A DNA stretch of 64,000 bases from Thalassospira sp. TSL5-1 (lineage in GTDB: Bacteria > Pseudomonadota > Alphaproteobacteria > Rhodospirillales > Thalassospiraceae): positions 434,882-498,881 of the forward strand of contig NZ_KV880638.1 in NCBI RefSeq assembly GCF_001907695.1. Direction: 5' to 3'. Below, one piece after another: positions 7,051-15,823 of this stretch. A program made the position numbers and the translations under genes. The notes below the pieces were generated by a model. That model was not told the origin of the DNA. It was given only the letters and a program-made list of their open reading frames with translations, and ran no database searches. Positions within the stretch are counted from its first letter, which is position 1, and every line of letters begins with the position of its first letter.

Positions 7051-10000
7051 ATGAAAATTTCAGCCACTTTATTGCTGTTATCCACAACGGCACTTGTTTC
7101 TTTGGCTTCGGTTTCCGGCGCGCACGCAGAAGAGAGCCGGTGGGCTGGCACAAATGGTACTCAGTTCGATCGGCCTCCTAACTGGACTAACGGGTTTGAA
7201 GGCAAGGACCTGGTTATTGATGGCAATGATGTGGCCGGCGATGTTGTCGTTTTTGCCCCTAATACAGTGGTGACGGTTACCATTGATAGCCAGTCTGGAA
7301 GCAATCCGAATTCGCTGGTTGTTCAAGGGGGCGCAAGGCTGGAAGCCGAGTCAAGCGATTCATTGGTTCTTGGTTTGACAGATGGTGCGACATCAAATAT
7401 CACGATCACGGGAGACGGAACTAAACTTCACACCACAAATGGTGATGTATTGATCGGGTCTGGAAATGGTGCGATCGGTGTTCTGACTGTATCAGCCGGT
7501 GCGACTTATGATGCAGATTCTCTCGTGCGTGTTGGCTTTGGTGAGGGCGCGCAGGGGACCATAACCTTTGATGCTTCAACATTTAAAAGCACCGGGGAGT
7601 TTCAAGTCGGTAGTGCCCAAACGGGTGCAGTAACAGGTACTGCAAATTTCAATAATGGCTCAACTGCGACACTGGATGGGGGGACTTCTATTGGTACCAA
7701 GTCCTCAAACACCGGTACGCTCAATGTTTCAAGTGGCTCGTCGCTGACGGCAAATGGTTCCTTTATTGCCGGGGTATATGAAGGCTCTACCGGGACGGTT
7801 ATGGTGAGCGGTACAAATTCGACAGCCACCCTGAAGGATAAAATTTATTTTGGTTATCAGGGAACTGGTAAGCTCGAAGTTAAGGAAGGTGGCGCTGTCA
7901 CGGCGACAAAAACGGTCTATGTCGGGCATGACACTAATGCAAGCGGTACGCTGACGGTTGATGGCCAAAATTCCGTGTTAACGACGCAGTCTGGGGCTGA
8001 CATCATCCTTGGCGAAAAAGGCACGGCTTCAATGACCGTATCGGATCAGGCCACGGCGAATGTTGACGGAACCCTTTCTGTCGGTTCGGGTGTTTTTGTT
8101 GCAGACCCGGGTGGTGACGTTTCAACCAACTCGGATGCAACCGGCGATCTGACCGTTAAAAGCAATGGTGTTCTGAACGTTAAGACCGGTCTTTATGTCG
8201 GGGATCATGCGACCGGCACCCTGACACTGGCCAGTGGCGGCTCCGTGAATGTGAATAACGGTACCGGCACTCTTGATATTGCCAGGTCCTCTGGTTCCAC
8301 CGGCACCCTGATCATTGGGGCTGCGTCCGGAAGTGAGGCCGCTGCTGCGGGCACATTGAACGCGGCCAATGTTGCCTTTGGGTCGGCGCTTGGCGACTCA
8401 GAAACCAGCACCGGCAAGATCGTGTTTAACATTACCGATACCGATTACACCTTTGCCGCCAACATCACCGGGGCCGGTGCTGTTGAGCAATATGCCGGCA
8501 CTGTTAAACTGACCGGAACATCAAGCTATACAGGTGCGACCACCATACATGGCGGTACGCTGGATGTTGGTGGTACCGTTGCCTCATCTGCTGTCTCCGT
8601 CCAGGGGGACAGTGCGGCTGCGACGCTGATCCTTCATGATGGCAGCACCCTGAATGTTAATAGTGGTGGTGGCACCGGCACCGGCACTGTTGATATCGCC
8701 AAGTCTGCCGGTTCGACGGGTACGCTGATTATTGGGGCTGCCGCCGGAAGTGACGCGGTTGCTGCGGGGACATTGAACGCGGCCACGGTGGCCTTTGGGT
8801 CCGGGCTTACGGGCTCTGAAACCAGCACCGGCAAGATCGTATTTAACATTACCAATACAGATTACACGTTTGCCTCCAACATCACCGGTGCCGGTAGCGT
8901 TGATATCGAGGCCGGGACGGTGAACCTGACGGGCACGTCATCGACCTATACAGGGGCGACCACGGTTAATGGTGGCACGCTGAATATTGCGGGTTCGATT
9001 GCCTCTGTCGTTTCCATCAATAACGGGGCGTTTCTGACGGGTAAGGGTACAATTGGCGGACTGTCGGTTAATTCCGGTGGTACGGTCAGCCCTGGCGGGA
9101 ACACCATCGAAACCCTGAATGTTTCGGGAAATACCACGTTTAAAAGTGGGTCGGTTTATGTTGTGCAGGTCGATGATACGTCCAGTGACTCGATTGCCAT
9201 CACCGGCGGTGCCACGATTGAAAACAATGCAACGGTGAAGCTGTCGGCATTGAATGGTGACAATTCCAGCATTGCGGTGGACAAGAAATACACCATTGTT
9301 TCAACCACAACCGGCGTTACCGGGGAGTTTAACCGCATCAGCAAGTATTCTGCCTATTTGCAGGATGAGATGACCTATGAGGACAATAAAGTTTACCTGA
9401 CGCGGACCCGTAATGGTCAGGCGCTGGCGGTGCAGACCACCACGCCGAACGAAGGGGCCACGGCAGGTGCGGTTGACAGCCTGAGTAACGGCAACGCCCT
9501 TTATGATGCGGTTGTGCAGTTGCAATCAGGGCAAACATCTGCTGCTTTTGACCAGCTTTCAGGCGAAGTTCATGCCTCCACGGCTTCAACGATTGTGACC
9601 AATGCCGGTATGTCACGGGCGGCGGTTAATAATCGTATCCGGGATTCTTTTTCGGGGGGTGGTACGAATTCGGCACCCCTGGTTGCCTCGAATGACGACA
9701 ATATGGATGGCTTGCTGGGTAAGGAAAAAACAACCCAGGTCTGGATGAGCAATTTTGGCAGCTGGAGCACGACGTCAGGCGGAAGCCAGGCCCATGACAC
9801 GACCACGCGTGGAGGTGGTTTCATGATTGGTGCGGATACGAAGGTGCTTGATGACTGGCGCTTTGGTGTGGCGACCGGTTTTGGCCGTGACTCGATCCAG
9901 GACAAGAATGTGTCCTCCAGTGCGATGGTTGACAGTTACTATCTGGCGGCATATGGCGGCACCGAGATCCAGGCAACGTCATTGCGTTTTGGTGCGTTGC

Positions 10001-10557
10001 ATGCTTTCCAGAAAATTGATGCCAAACGGTCGGTGGCATTTGCCGGTTTCACCGATAATCTGACGTCAGATTATGATGCCCAAACCACACAGCTTTTTGC
10101 CGAGGGGGCGTTGCGCATCAAACATCAGGAATCGCGCTTTGAGCCGTATCTGAATGTTGCGGTTGTTCATTCCAAAGTGGATGGTTTCCAGGAAAAGGGC
10201 GGGGCCGCGGCCCTGACCTCGAGTTCGCAAACCGACAATCGGCTGTTTAGCACGCTTGGTCTGCGCTATGGACATGATCTGGCAATTGATAGCTGGGGAC
10301 TGTCCGGTCAACTGACGGCCGGTTTGGGCTGGCGTCATGCTTATGGTGATATGTCACAGGATGCGACACTGTCATTTAACGGCTCAAACAGCTTTACGGT
10401 CAGCAGTGCGGCGGATTCCCGCGACAGCGCGGTGCTTGAGGCCGGGGTTGGTGTTGATATTGCCCAGGATACCACCGTATCCCTGAACTATAATGGCGAT
10501 TTCAGCAAGGAAACCCGTGAAAACACCTTGTCGGCAAAGCTGGCAGTCAAGTTCTGA
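7051..10557 (+). CDS. Autotransporter with T5SS-type repeats (copy B)
   Basis: This 1168-residue outer-membrane autotransporter is paralogous to the one at 2940-6209. The start at 7051 is preferred over an in-frame ATG at 7018 because GGGGA lies 5 bases upstream and because it gives a clean signal peptide (MKISATLLLL to AHA, about 26 residues). The head (about residues 27-400) is built of T5SS-type beta-helix repeats but differs in sequence from copy A. A module of about 139 residues occurs twice in a row (see 8263-8997). From about residue 548 to the terminal Phe, stalk and barrel match copy A almost residue for residue. The longer length is explained by the extra module. The exposed function is unknown; adhesion is the usual family role. 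Confidence 0.92.
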   Translation: MKISATLLLLSTTALVSLASVSGAHAEESRWAGTNGTQFDRPPNWTNGFEGKDLVIDGNDVAGDVVVFAPNTVVTVTIDSQSGSNPNSLVVQGGARLEAESSDSLVLGLTDGATSNITITGDGTKLHTTNGDVLIGSGNGAIGVLTVSAGATYDADSLVRVGFGEGAQGTITFDASTFKSTGEFQVGSAQTGAVTGTANFNNGSTATLDGGTSIGTKSSNTGTLNVSSGSSLTANGSFIAGVYEGSTGTVMVSGTNSTATLKDKIYFGYQGTGKLEVKEGGAVTATKTVYVGHDTNASGTLTVDGQNSVLTTQSGADIILGEKGTASMTVSDQATANVDGTLSVGSGVFVADPGGDVSTNSDATGDLTVKSNGVLNVKTGLYVGDHATGTLTLASGGSVNVNNGTGTLDIARSSGSTGTLIIGAASGSEAAAAGTLNAANVAFGSALGDSETSTGKIVFNITDTDYTFAANITGAGAVEQYAGTVKLTGTSSYTGATTIHGGTLDVGGTVASSAVSVQGDSAAATLILHDGSTLNVNSGGGTGTGTVDIAKSAGSTGTLIIGAAAGSDAVAAGTLNAATVAFGSGLTGSETSTGKIVFNITNTDYTFASNITGAGSVDIEAGTVNLTGTSSTYTGATTVNGGTLNIAGSIASVVSINNGAFLTGKGTIGGLSVNSGGTVSPGGNTIETLNVSGNTTFKSGSVYVVQVDDTSSDSIAITGGATIENNATVKLSALNGDNSSIAVDKKYTIVSTTTGVTGEFNRISKYSAYLQDEMTYEDNKVYLTRTRNGQALAVQTTTPNEGATAGAVDSLSNGNALYDAVVQLQSGQTSAAFDQLSGEVHASTASTIVTNAGMSRAAVNNRIRDSFSGGGTNSAPLVASNDDNMDGLLGKEKTTQVWMSNFGSWSTTSGGSQAHDTTTRGGGFMIGADTKVLDDWRFGVATGFGRDSIQDKNVSSSAMVDSYYLAAYGGTEIQATSLRFGALHAFQKIDAKRSVAFAGFTDNLTSDYDAQTTQLFAEGALRIKHQESRFEPYLNVAVVHSKVDGFQEKGGAAALTSSSQTDNRLFSTLGLRYGHDLAIDSWGLSGQLTAGLGWRHAYGDMSQDATLSFNGSNSFTVSSAADSRDSAVLEAGVGVDIAQDTTVSLNYNGDFSKETRENTLSAKLAVKF
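8263..8997 (+). repeat. Internal 417-base module duplication
   Basis: In the second autotransporter, the stretch that encodes GTGTLDIA, STGTLIIGAA, AGTLNAA, ETSTGKIVFNIT and YTGATT occurs twice with an offset of 417 bases (139 codons): first from about 8263, again from about 8680. The first autotransporter has only one such module, equivalent to the second copy. Confidence 0.85.
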
Positions 10558-10573
10558 TCTGTTGATCGAAATA

Positions 10574-10654
10574 GGGTGTGTGCCGGAGGTGCCGGTACAC
10601 ACCCTTTGACATATGATGATCGTCACAAAGTCCCCGCTAATTTGCGGGGACTTT
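10574..10654 (+). terminator. Twin hairpin terminator of autotransporter 2
   Basis: This is the same pair of hairpins as at 6226-6305, shifted by 4348 bases. The second has a 10-base perfect stem (10627-10636 with 10645-10654). It also separates the autotransporter from the convergent hydrolase gene. Confidence 0.8.
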
Positions 10655-10671
10655 GCTGTTTTGGGTCGGGT

Positions 10672-11475
10672 TTAGGCCGGGGCGCATCCGGCCAGCACGT
10701 CAATATGACGGGTGATGGCATCAAGCTCTGCCGGTTTGGAGAGGCGGTGATCGCCGGATTTGATGAATTGTATTTCCACATCCTGGCTTGAAAGTTTTTC
10801 GGCCAGTTTCAGGGCGGTTTGCCAGGGGACATCGGCGTCTTCCATGCCCTGAACAAGGCGCACCGGAATATTAAGGTCGATGGTGTCGCGTAATAGTAAG
10901 TGATTGCGGCCATCATGGATCAGGGCGCGGGTGATGGTATAGGGATCATCGCCATAGTCGGTGGGTTCGATTAGCGCGCCTTTTTCCTCGATGGTCTGTT
11001 TTTGCGCCTCCGAAAACTGCGCCCACATCAGATCTTCGGTAAAATCCGGGGCGGCGGCGATGCCAATCAGGCCCTTGGTCCGGTCGGGACGGGCCAGCGC
11101 GGCAAGCAGGCTGATCCAGCCGCCCATCGAGGAGCCGACAAGAATTTGTGGGCCGGTTGCAACCTCGTCGAGAATAGCGAGTGCATCCTGCGTCCATTGG
11201 CCGATGGTGCCATCGGCAAATTTGCCCGATGATTGTCCGTGACCGGAATAGTCAAAGCGGGTATAAGCCAGGCCGCGCCGGACACAATGTTGCTCCAGAT
11301 GTGTTGCCTTGGTGCCTGTCATGTCGGACATGAAACCGCCAAAAAACAGGATGCCGGGCTTTTGATCATTTGGGGCTGTTGCCTGCTTGCGGGGGATCGC
11401 GTGGTATGCGATTTTTGATCCGTCAGGCCGGTTAAGAAACATGGGTTCTGGCATGTCATAAGTCATCTGGGGCAC
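10672..11475 (-). CDS. Alpha/beta hydrolase
   Basis: The 267-residue product is a cytosolic serine hydrolase of the alpha/beta fold. The nucleophile elbow is GSSMGG with Ser near residue 116. A likely acid is the Asp in MEDADVPW, and the His in SGDHRLSKP completes the triad. The FDYSGHGQSSG stretch before the elbow is typical of this fold. The overall pattern resembles the ABHD10 thioesterase/esterase group, but the substrate cannot be read from sequence. The start is a GTG at 11475 behind AGGA; an ATG at 11466 would shorten it by three residues. It is divergent from the glycosyltransferase gene that begins 31 bases away. Confidence 0.9.
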   Translation of the reverse strand: MPQMTYDMPEPMFLNRPDGSKIAYHAIPRKQATAPNDQKPGILFFGGFMSDMTGTKATHLEQHCVRRGLAYTRFDYSGHGQSSGKFADGTIGQWTQDALAILDEVATGPQILVGSSMGGWISLLAALARPDRTKGLIGIAAAPDFTEDLMWAQFSEAQKQTIEEKGALIEPTDYGDDPYTITRALIHDGRNHLLLRDTIDLNIPVRLVQGMEDADVPWQTALKLAEKLSSQDVEIQFIKSGDHRLSKPAELDAITRHIDVLAGCAPA

Positions 11476-11506
11476 TGAATCCTGGATGCTGAATGGTTAA
11501 GGTTGG

Positions 11507-12742
11507 ATGAGCGCGTCACAAAACGAGACACAGGCAGTCTATCGCCCCGCGCGGCAGACGCAAGGTTCGGACTACCGTCCGGCGGTAATCCTGCAGGTTC
11601 TGCCCGAATTGGAAACAGGCGGCGTGGAACGTGGAACGGTTGATATTGCCAAAGCCATTGTTGATGGCGGGGGCGTTGCCCTTGTTGCATCCCAGGGCGG
11701 GCGCCTGGAACGCGAGCTGGAACGGGTGGGGGCGCGCCATATCAATTTGCCGCTTAAATCCAAAAATCTTTTGACCATGCGCCAGAATGGCCGCTTGTTG
11801 GCCGATTTGATTGGCGCAGAAGGGGTGGATATTGTTCATGCCCGTTCCCGTGCCCCGGCCTGGAGTGCGCGCTGGGCGGCACGCCATATGCAAGTGCCGT
11901 TTGTCACCACCTTTCATGGGACGTATTCGGGCCATACCAACCCGTTTAAGCGATATTATAATTCCGTCATGACGATGGGCGATCAGGTGATTGCCGTTTC
12001 GGAATTTATCGCCAACCATATTCGCAAATATTATAAAATCGACGAAGAGCGCCTGAATGTGGTGCCGCGTGGCACCAATGTTGATTTGTTCAACCCGGAA
12101 AATGTCAGCCAGGAACGCCTGATCGCGCTGTCAACCCAGTGGCGGCTGAATGGGGATGAATATGTCATCATGCTGCCGGGCCGTTTGACCCGCTGGAAAG
12201 GTCAGGCCTTTTTGATCAAGGCGATCCCCGCCATGCTTGAGGAAATCGGCCATCGCAATGTGCGTTGCCTGCTGGTGGGATCGGACCAGGGGCGTTCGGC
12301 CTATCGGGAAGAACTGATTGAGCTGAGCCGCAGCCTGGGTTTACAGGATATTGTGCATATCGTTGATCATTGCAACGATATGCCTGCGGCCTATATGCTG
12401 GCCAATGTTGTTGTGTGTCCGTCGCTGGACCCGGAGGCCTTTGGCCGGGTACCTACCGAAGGACAGGCGATGGGGCGGCCGATTGTGGCAACCGCACATG
12501 GCGGCGCAACTGAAACGGTCTTGCCGGGTGAAACCGGGTGGCTGGTTGCCCCGAACGAGGTGCCGCAGCTATCGCACGCGCTGGCCCAGGTATTGAAATT
12601 GAGCCCGGAACGGCGCGAGGCCATTGCCCTTAAGGGGCGGCAACATGTGATCGAGAAATTTTCCCTGACCCAGATGGCGGAACAGACTCTGGCGGTTTAC
12701 GAAAAAGCCTTGCGGCGCATCGCCAGGAATAATGCGGCATGA
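11507..12742 (+). CDS. Glycosyltransferase family 4 (LPS-type)
   Basis: This 411-residue GT-B glycosyltransferase uses a nucleotide-sugar donor. The N-terminal acceptor half starts ILQVLPELETGGVERGTVDIA, a typical GT4 opening. The C-terminal donor half has LPGRLTRWKGQ and the EX7E motif in PEAFGRVPTEGQAMGRP, which binds the donor. There is no membrane segment; it probably acts at the inner face of the cytoplasmic membrane. The next gene, a GT9 heptosyltransferase-like enzyme, overlaps its stop by 4 bases, so the pair most likely builds lipopolysaccharide core. The exact sugar is unknown. Confidence 0.92.
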   Translation: MSASQNETQAVYRPARQTQGSDYRPAVILQVLPELETGGVERGTVDIAKAIVDGGGVALVASQGGRLERELERVGARHINLPLKSKNLLTMRQNGRLLADLIGAEGVDIVHARSRAPAWSARWAARHMQVPFVTTFHGTYSGHTNPFKRYYNSVMTMGDQVIAVSEFIANHIRKYYKIDEERLNVVPRGTNVDLFNPENVSQERLIALSTQWRLNGDEYVIMLPGRLTRWKGQAFLIKAIPAMLEEIGHRNVRCLLVGSDQGRSAYREELIELSRSLGLQDIVHIVDHCNDMPAAYMLANVVVCPSLDPEAFGRVPTEGQAMGRPIVATAHGGATETVLPGETGWLVAPNEVPQLSHALAQVLKLSPERREAIALKGRQHVIEKFSLTQMAEQTLAVYEKALRRIARNNAA

Positions 12743-13749
12743 CAAATGACAAAATGGCACCTTTGAGTGCGGAAATGGCTGTTGGCGGCGAAGAGCCGGT
12801 AAAACGGCAAAAGATTTTGGTGATCAAACTCAGTGCGCTGGGCGATGTTGTTATGGCAACCGGTCCGTTTGCGGCCATTCGCCGGGCCCATCCCGACGCA
12901 CATATTACCTTGCTGACAACCAAGCTATATGTCGATCTGGCGAAATCAACCGGTTGTTTTGATGCCATTGCGGTGGACCGTCGGCCCAAGCTGACCCAGT
13001 TTGGCGACCTGATGGCCCTGCGCCGGTTTTTACGCGGTGGCGAATTTGACCGGGTTTATGATTTGCAAACCTCGGACCGCAGCACATTTTATTATCGTCT
13101 TTTCTGGCCTGGCAAGGCACCGGAATGGTCGGGGATTGCATGGGGAAGTTCGCATCCGCATAAACACCCCGAACGCCATAAGATGCACACCATCGACCGC
13201 CATATTGATCAGTTGGCGGGAATGGGCATTACCGATATTCCCTTGCCATTTATCAATGCGCCAAAGGCGGACCTGGATCGTTTCGGCATCAAAACACCAT
13301 ATGTGCTGATTTGCCCTGGTGGATCGCCGCATCGCCCGGAAAAACGCTGGCCTGCCGAACGGTTTGGTTTGCTGGCGAAAATGCTGGCGGATTACCGGTT
13401 AACCCCGGTGCTGATTGGCACGGACAAGGAAGCCGATGTTCTCGACCGGATCAGCAATATGTGTCCGCGCGCACGCAACCTGATGGGAAAAACAGATTTT
13501 CTTGAAATTGCCAGCCTGGCGCAGGGCGCTGTTTTGGCGATTGGCAATGATACCGGGCCGATGCACCTGGCCGCTGCGGCGGGTGTGCCGACCATCGTGC
13601 TGTTTTCCGAGGCATCCAACCCGGCGCAATGTGCTCCGCGCGGGCATGGCAAGGATGCGGTGAGCATTATTCAGCAACCCGACCTGCGAAATTTGCCGAT
13701 TACCCGGGTGTTTGAGGTCATTCGCCAACGATTGAATTTGGAAGACTAG
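12739..13749 (+). CDS. Glycosyltransferase family 9 (heptosyltransferase-like)
   Basis: The 336-residue protein belongs to GT9, the family of ADP-heptose:LPS heptosyltransferases. The N-terminal ILVIKLSALGDVVMATG and the C-terminal GNDTGPMHLAAAAGVPTIVLF are the family signatures; CPGGSPHRPEKRWP lies between. It begins inside the stop of the GT4 gene (ATGA) and so is translationally coupled to it. A role in inner-core LPS assembly is likely, but GT9 members also act on other glycans, so I give no gene symbol. An extra 20 or so residues at the N-terminus precede the first beta strand. Confidence 0.92.
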   Translation: MTNDKMAPLSAEMAVGGEEPVKRQKILVIKLSALGDVVMATGPFAAIRRAHPDAHITLLTTKLYVDLAKSTGCFDAIAVDRRPKLTQFGDLMALRRFLRGGEFDRVYDLQTSDRSTFYYRLFWPGKAPEWSGIAWGSSHPHKHPERHKMHTIDRHIDQLAGMGITDIPLPFINAPKADLDRFGIKTPYVLICPGGSPHRPEKRWPAERFGLLAKMLADYRLTPVLIGTDKEADVLDRISNMCPRARNLMGKTDFLEIASLAQGAVLAIGNDTGPMHLAAAAGVPTIVLFSEASNPAQCAPRGHGKDAVSIIQQPDLRNLPITRVFEVIRQRLNLED

Positions 13750-13920
13750 GGCGGGAAAAGCGAACTAATGCAAAAGGCAGGCCATTGAATTGCAATGGAA
13801 CTGTCTTATGTTGCGAAATCATTGCTTTCTGATATGCAGGCGATATGCTAAATCAGTTTGCTACTGATGCTTTTGCGGGCATCGGATAATTATTGTTTGC
13901 CTTATTATTTTTGACTGTCA

Positions 13921-13936
13921 GAGGAGATTCTCCATA
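13921..13936 (+). promoter_or_regulatory. infC: infC ribosome site and AUA start
   Basis: GAGGAG at 13921-13926, then a 7-base spacer, then ATA at 13934-13936. This decides the start and implies autoregulation by IF-3 discrimination against non-canonical start codons. Confidence 0.8.
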
Positions 13937-14470
13937 GCACGACCACGCAAACCGATGCAGCCGACCAAAGACGGTCCGCGCGTCAATCAGGATATCAAAG
14001 CCCGTTCCATCTGTGTTGTTGACGCAGAAGGCAATTTGTCACAGCCGATTAGTGTTCGTGAAGGCATTGACATGGCGATGGAGGCTGGACTCGACCTCGT
14101 TGAAGTCGCCCCCAATGCTGAGCCGCCGGTTTGCAAGCTGATCGACTTTGGCAAATACAAATACGAACAGAGCAAGAAACAGAACGAAGCCAAAAAGAAG
14201 CAGAAGGTTATCGAGGTCAAGGAAATCAAACTGCGACCAAATATCGATATCCATGACTATAATGTCAAACTGCGTGCGGCTCAGAAGTTTCTTGGTGGTG
14301 GCGACAAGGTAAAAGTCACGCTGCGGTTTCGTGGCCGTGAAATGGCGCACCAGGATCTTGGTCTTGGCATGTTGCAACGTTTTTCCGGTGATCTGGATGA
14401 TCTGGCCAAACCGGAAATGATGCCAAAGATGGAAGGCCGGATAATGATTATGGTGCTGGCGCCGCGTTAA
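13934..14470 (+). CDS. infC: Translation initiation factor IF-3
   Basis: IF-3 binds the 30S subunit and checks start codon and initiator tRNA. From the chosen start the protein is 178 residues. The N-terminal domain includes LVEVAPNAEPPVCKLIDFGKYKYE, the linker is Lys-rich, and the C-terminal domain has VKVTLRFRGREM. The start is not AUG. The frame opens with AUA at 13934, 8 bases behind a perfect GAGGAG (13921-13926), giving MARPRKPMQPTKDGPRVN, the usual alphaproteobacterial N-terminus. The first in-frame AUG, at 13955, has no ribosome site. A rare start codon is a known self-limiting device of infC in E. coli (AUU). A 184-base gap upstream probably holds its promoter. Confidence 0.95.
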   Translation: MARPRKPMQPTKDGPRVNQDIKARSICVVDAEGNLSQPISVREGIDMAMEAGLDLVEVAPNAEPPVCKLIDFGKYKYEQSKKQNEAKKKQKVIEVKEIKLRPNIDIHDYNVKLRAAQKFLGGGDKVKVTLRFRGREMAHQDLGLGMLQRFSGDLDDLAKPEMMPKMEGRIMIMVLAPR

Positions 14471-14506
14471 GACGCGGCGATACAGCCAAACCGGAAGGAG
14501 ACGCCG

Positions 14507-14911
14507 ATGGGAACAGGTCAGGGGCCTCTCGTTGTCGGAGTTGACGACGATGCCAAAAGCCTCGTTCTGCTTAAGCGGATCGTTGAGAGTGGCGATTACC
14601 GTTTCATCGGTGTGTCTTCCGGGCATGAATTGCTAACCCTGCTTAAAACCGAGCGGCCCCGCATTATCCTGATGGATGTGATGCTGCCGCAAATGAACGG
14701 TTTTGAAGCCAGCCTTCGGGTGCGCACGGGCTATCCGCAATTGTCTGCCGCCATTATTTATGTGACGGCACGGCAAAGCGAGGAAGACTTGCGCGGGGGC
14801 ATGGCGGCCGGGGGAAACGACTTTGTGCTAAAACCGGTTAACCGGGAAAAGCTTTTGAGTCGAATCGAAAAGTGGCTGGGGAAAACCCACCTGATTAAAA
14901 CCGCCGTTTAG
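14507..14911 (+). CDS. Single-domain response regulator
   Basis: The 134-residue product is one receiver (REC) domain with no output domain. The acidic pocket is D13-D14-D15, the phosphorylated Asp is D57 (LMDVMLP), the switch Thr is in VTARQ (T87), and the conserved Lys is K109 in LKPVN. Such proteins work by protein contact, like CheY or as phosphate shuttles. No kinase is adjacent; the nearest is the PAS kinase at 20069-22114, which has no receiver of its own. It starts 36 bases after infC behind GGAG and ends in its own terminator, so it is wedged between infC and rpmI-rplT, which are usually contiguous. Confidence 0.92.
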   Translation: MGTGQGPLVVGVDDDAKSLVLLKRIVESGDYRFIGVSSGHELLTLLKTERPRIILMDVMLPQMNGFEASLRVRTGYPQLSAAIIYVTARQSEEDLRGGMAAGGNDFVLKPVNREKLLSRIEKWLGKTHLIKTAV

Positions 14912-14925
14912 GCGGTTTTTCTTTG
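14897..14925 (+). terminator. Terminator overlapping the regulator stop
   Basis: A perfect 9-base stem (14897-14905 with 14911-14919) runs into TTTTTCTTT. Its left arm lies inside the last codons of the response regulator and the stop codon is in the loop. Confidence 0.88.
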
Positions 14926-15248
14926 TCTGCCTGCATTTGCGCAGAGTGATAATGGCCTATGTTGCCGACATGGCTGTTATCTGCCGGGGGCCGTGCGGTG
15001 CGATATCGTGGTATTAAATTGCCAATAACCGCAGAAAGACAGGGTATTGCCGCGCATTATGGTCTTGCGCCTATCCTTGTTGTGCATGGCGGGGCTGACC
15101 GAAAAGTTCCTTGAAAAAGCAGGGGGCGGAGTCTATAACCACCCGTCCCCAAAACAGGTGGTGAGGCTGGAGATGATTCTGTCATCTCGGGGCATGCCCA
15201 GCCGCCGACGGGGATTTTCGTCAAATTGCTTTTTGCAAGGATAGAAAA
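14926..15248 (+). other. Leader region of rpmI-rplT
   Basis: The 323 bases contain no convincing gene; a 65-codon open frame at 15047-15244 lacks a ribosome site and any recognisable product. GC-rich blocks near 15120-15230 could fold and may form an L20-binding leader, as in other bacteria, but I cannot show the structure. The promoter for rpmI-rplT must be here because the upstream gene ends in a strong terminator. Confidence 0.4.
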
Positions 15249-15446
15249 ATGCCCAAGATGAAGACAAAATCGAGCGCTAAAAAACGCTTTAGCCTTACCG
15301 CCTCCGGCAAGGTCCGTCGTAATGTCGCAAACAAGCGTCACCTTCTGACGGCAAAACCGACGAAAATGAAGCGTCAGGCACGCGGCACGGAAATTCTGTG
15401 TGATGCTGATGCACGTATCGTCAAAAAATTCCTGCCGTACGGCTAA
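15249..15446 (+). CDS. rpmI: 50S ribosomal protein L35
   Basis: The 65-residue protein is full-length bL35, very basic, starting [22 protein letters not shown], with the HLLTAK motif near the middle. It is a late-binding part of the large subunit. The ATG is behind AAGGA. It is followed 19 bases later by rplT, the standard pair. Confidence 0.98.
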   Translation: MPKMKTKSSAKKRFSLTASGKVRRNVANKRHLLTAKPTKMKRQARGTEILCDADARIVKKFLPYG

Positions 15447-15465
15447 GGCTAAGGAGAGTTAAGAA

Positions 15466-15822
15466 ATGGCTCGTGTAAAAGGGGGCGTGTCTTCGCACGC
15501 TCGTCACCGCAAGGTAATTAAGGCTGCCAAGGGCTACCGTGGTCGTCGTAAAAATGCTTACCGCACTGCGGTTCAGGCTGTCGAAAAAGGTTTGCAGTAT
15601 GCTTACCGCGACCGCCGCGCCAAGAAACGCCAGTTCCGCAGCCTGTGGATTCAGCGTATCAATGCCGGTGCCCGTGAAAACGGTCTGACCTATTCGCAGT
15701 TTATGAACGGCCTGAAAAAAGCTGGTGTCGAACTGGACCGCAAGGTTCTGGCAGACATCGCCGTGCGTGAACCGGAAGCCTTTAAGGCTTTGGTGACCCA
15801 GGCCCAGGCTGCGCTCGCCTGA
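15466..15822 (+). CDS. rplT: 50S ribosomal protein L20
   Basis: This is full-length bL20 (118 residues): a long basic N-terminal helix ([29 protein letters not shown]) and a globular C-terminal half with [18 protein letters not shown]20 binds 23S rRNA early in 50S assembly and in several bacteria represses its own operon. A clear AAGGAG precedes the ATG. A weak and then a strong terminator follow, so pheS is probably expressed separately or by read-through. Confidence 0.98.
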   Translation: MARVKGGVSSHARHRKVIKAAKGYRGRRKNAYRTAVQAVEKGLQYAYRDRRAKKRQFRSLWIQRINAGARENGLTYSQFMNGLKKAGVELDRKVLADIAVREPEAFKALVTQAQAALA

Positions 15823-15823
15823 T

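Larger units (their letters stand above)
6341..10654 (+). repeat. Segmental duplication, copy B
   Basis: Copy B contains the Rieske fragment (6341-6472), a copy of its terminator (6514-6555), an AT-rich leader, the second autotransporter and the same twin hairpins (10574-10654). The last 1.9 kb is nearly identical to copy A, while the leader and passenger head have diverged. Confidence 0.88.

Noticed and set aside
2940-10557. The repetitive glycine-rich region considered as a CRISPR or satellite array
   Set aside because: Repeats are protein-level, irregular and in an open frame with a signal peptide and barrel; there are no identical DNA repeats with unique spacers.
15047-15244. A 65-codon frame ending just before rpmI
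   Set aside because: No ribosome site and an improbable product; the DNA fits an untranslated leader better.
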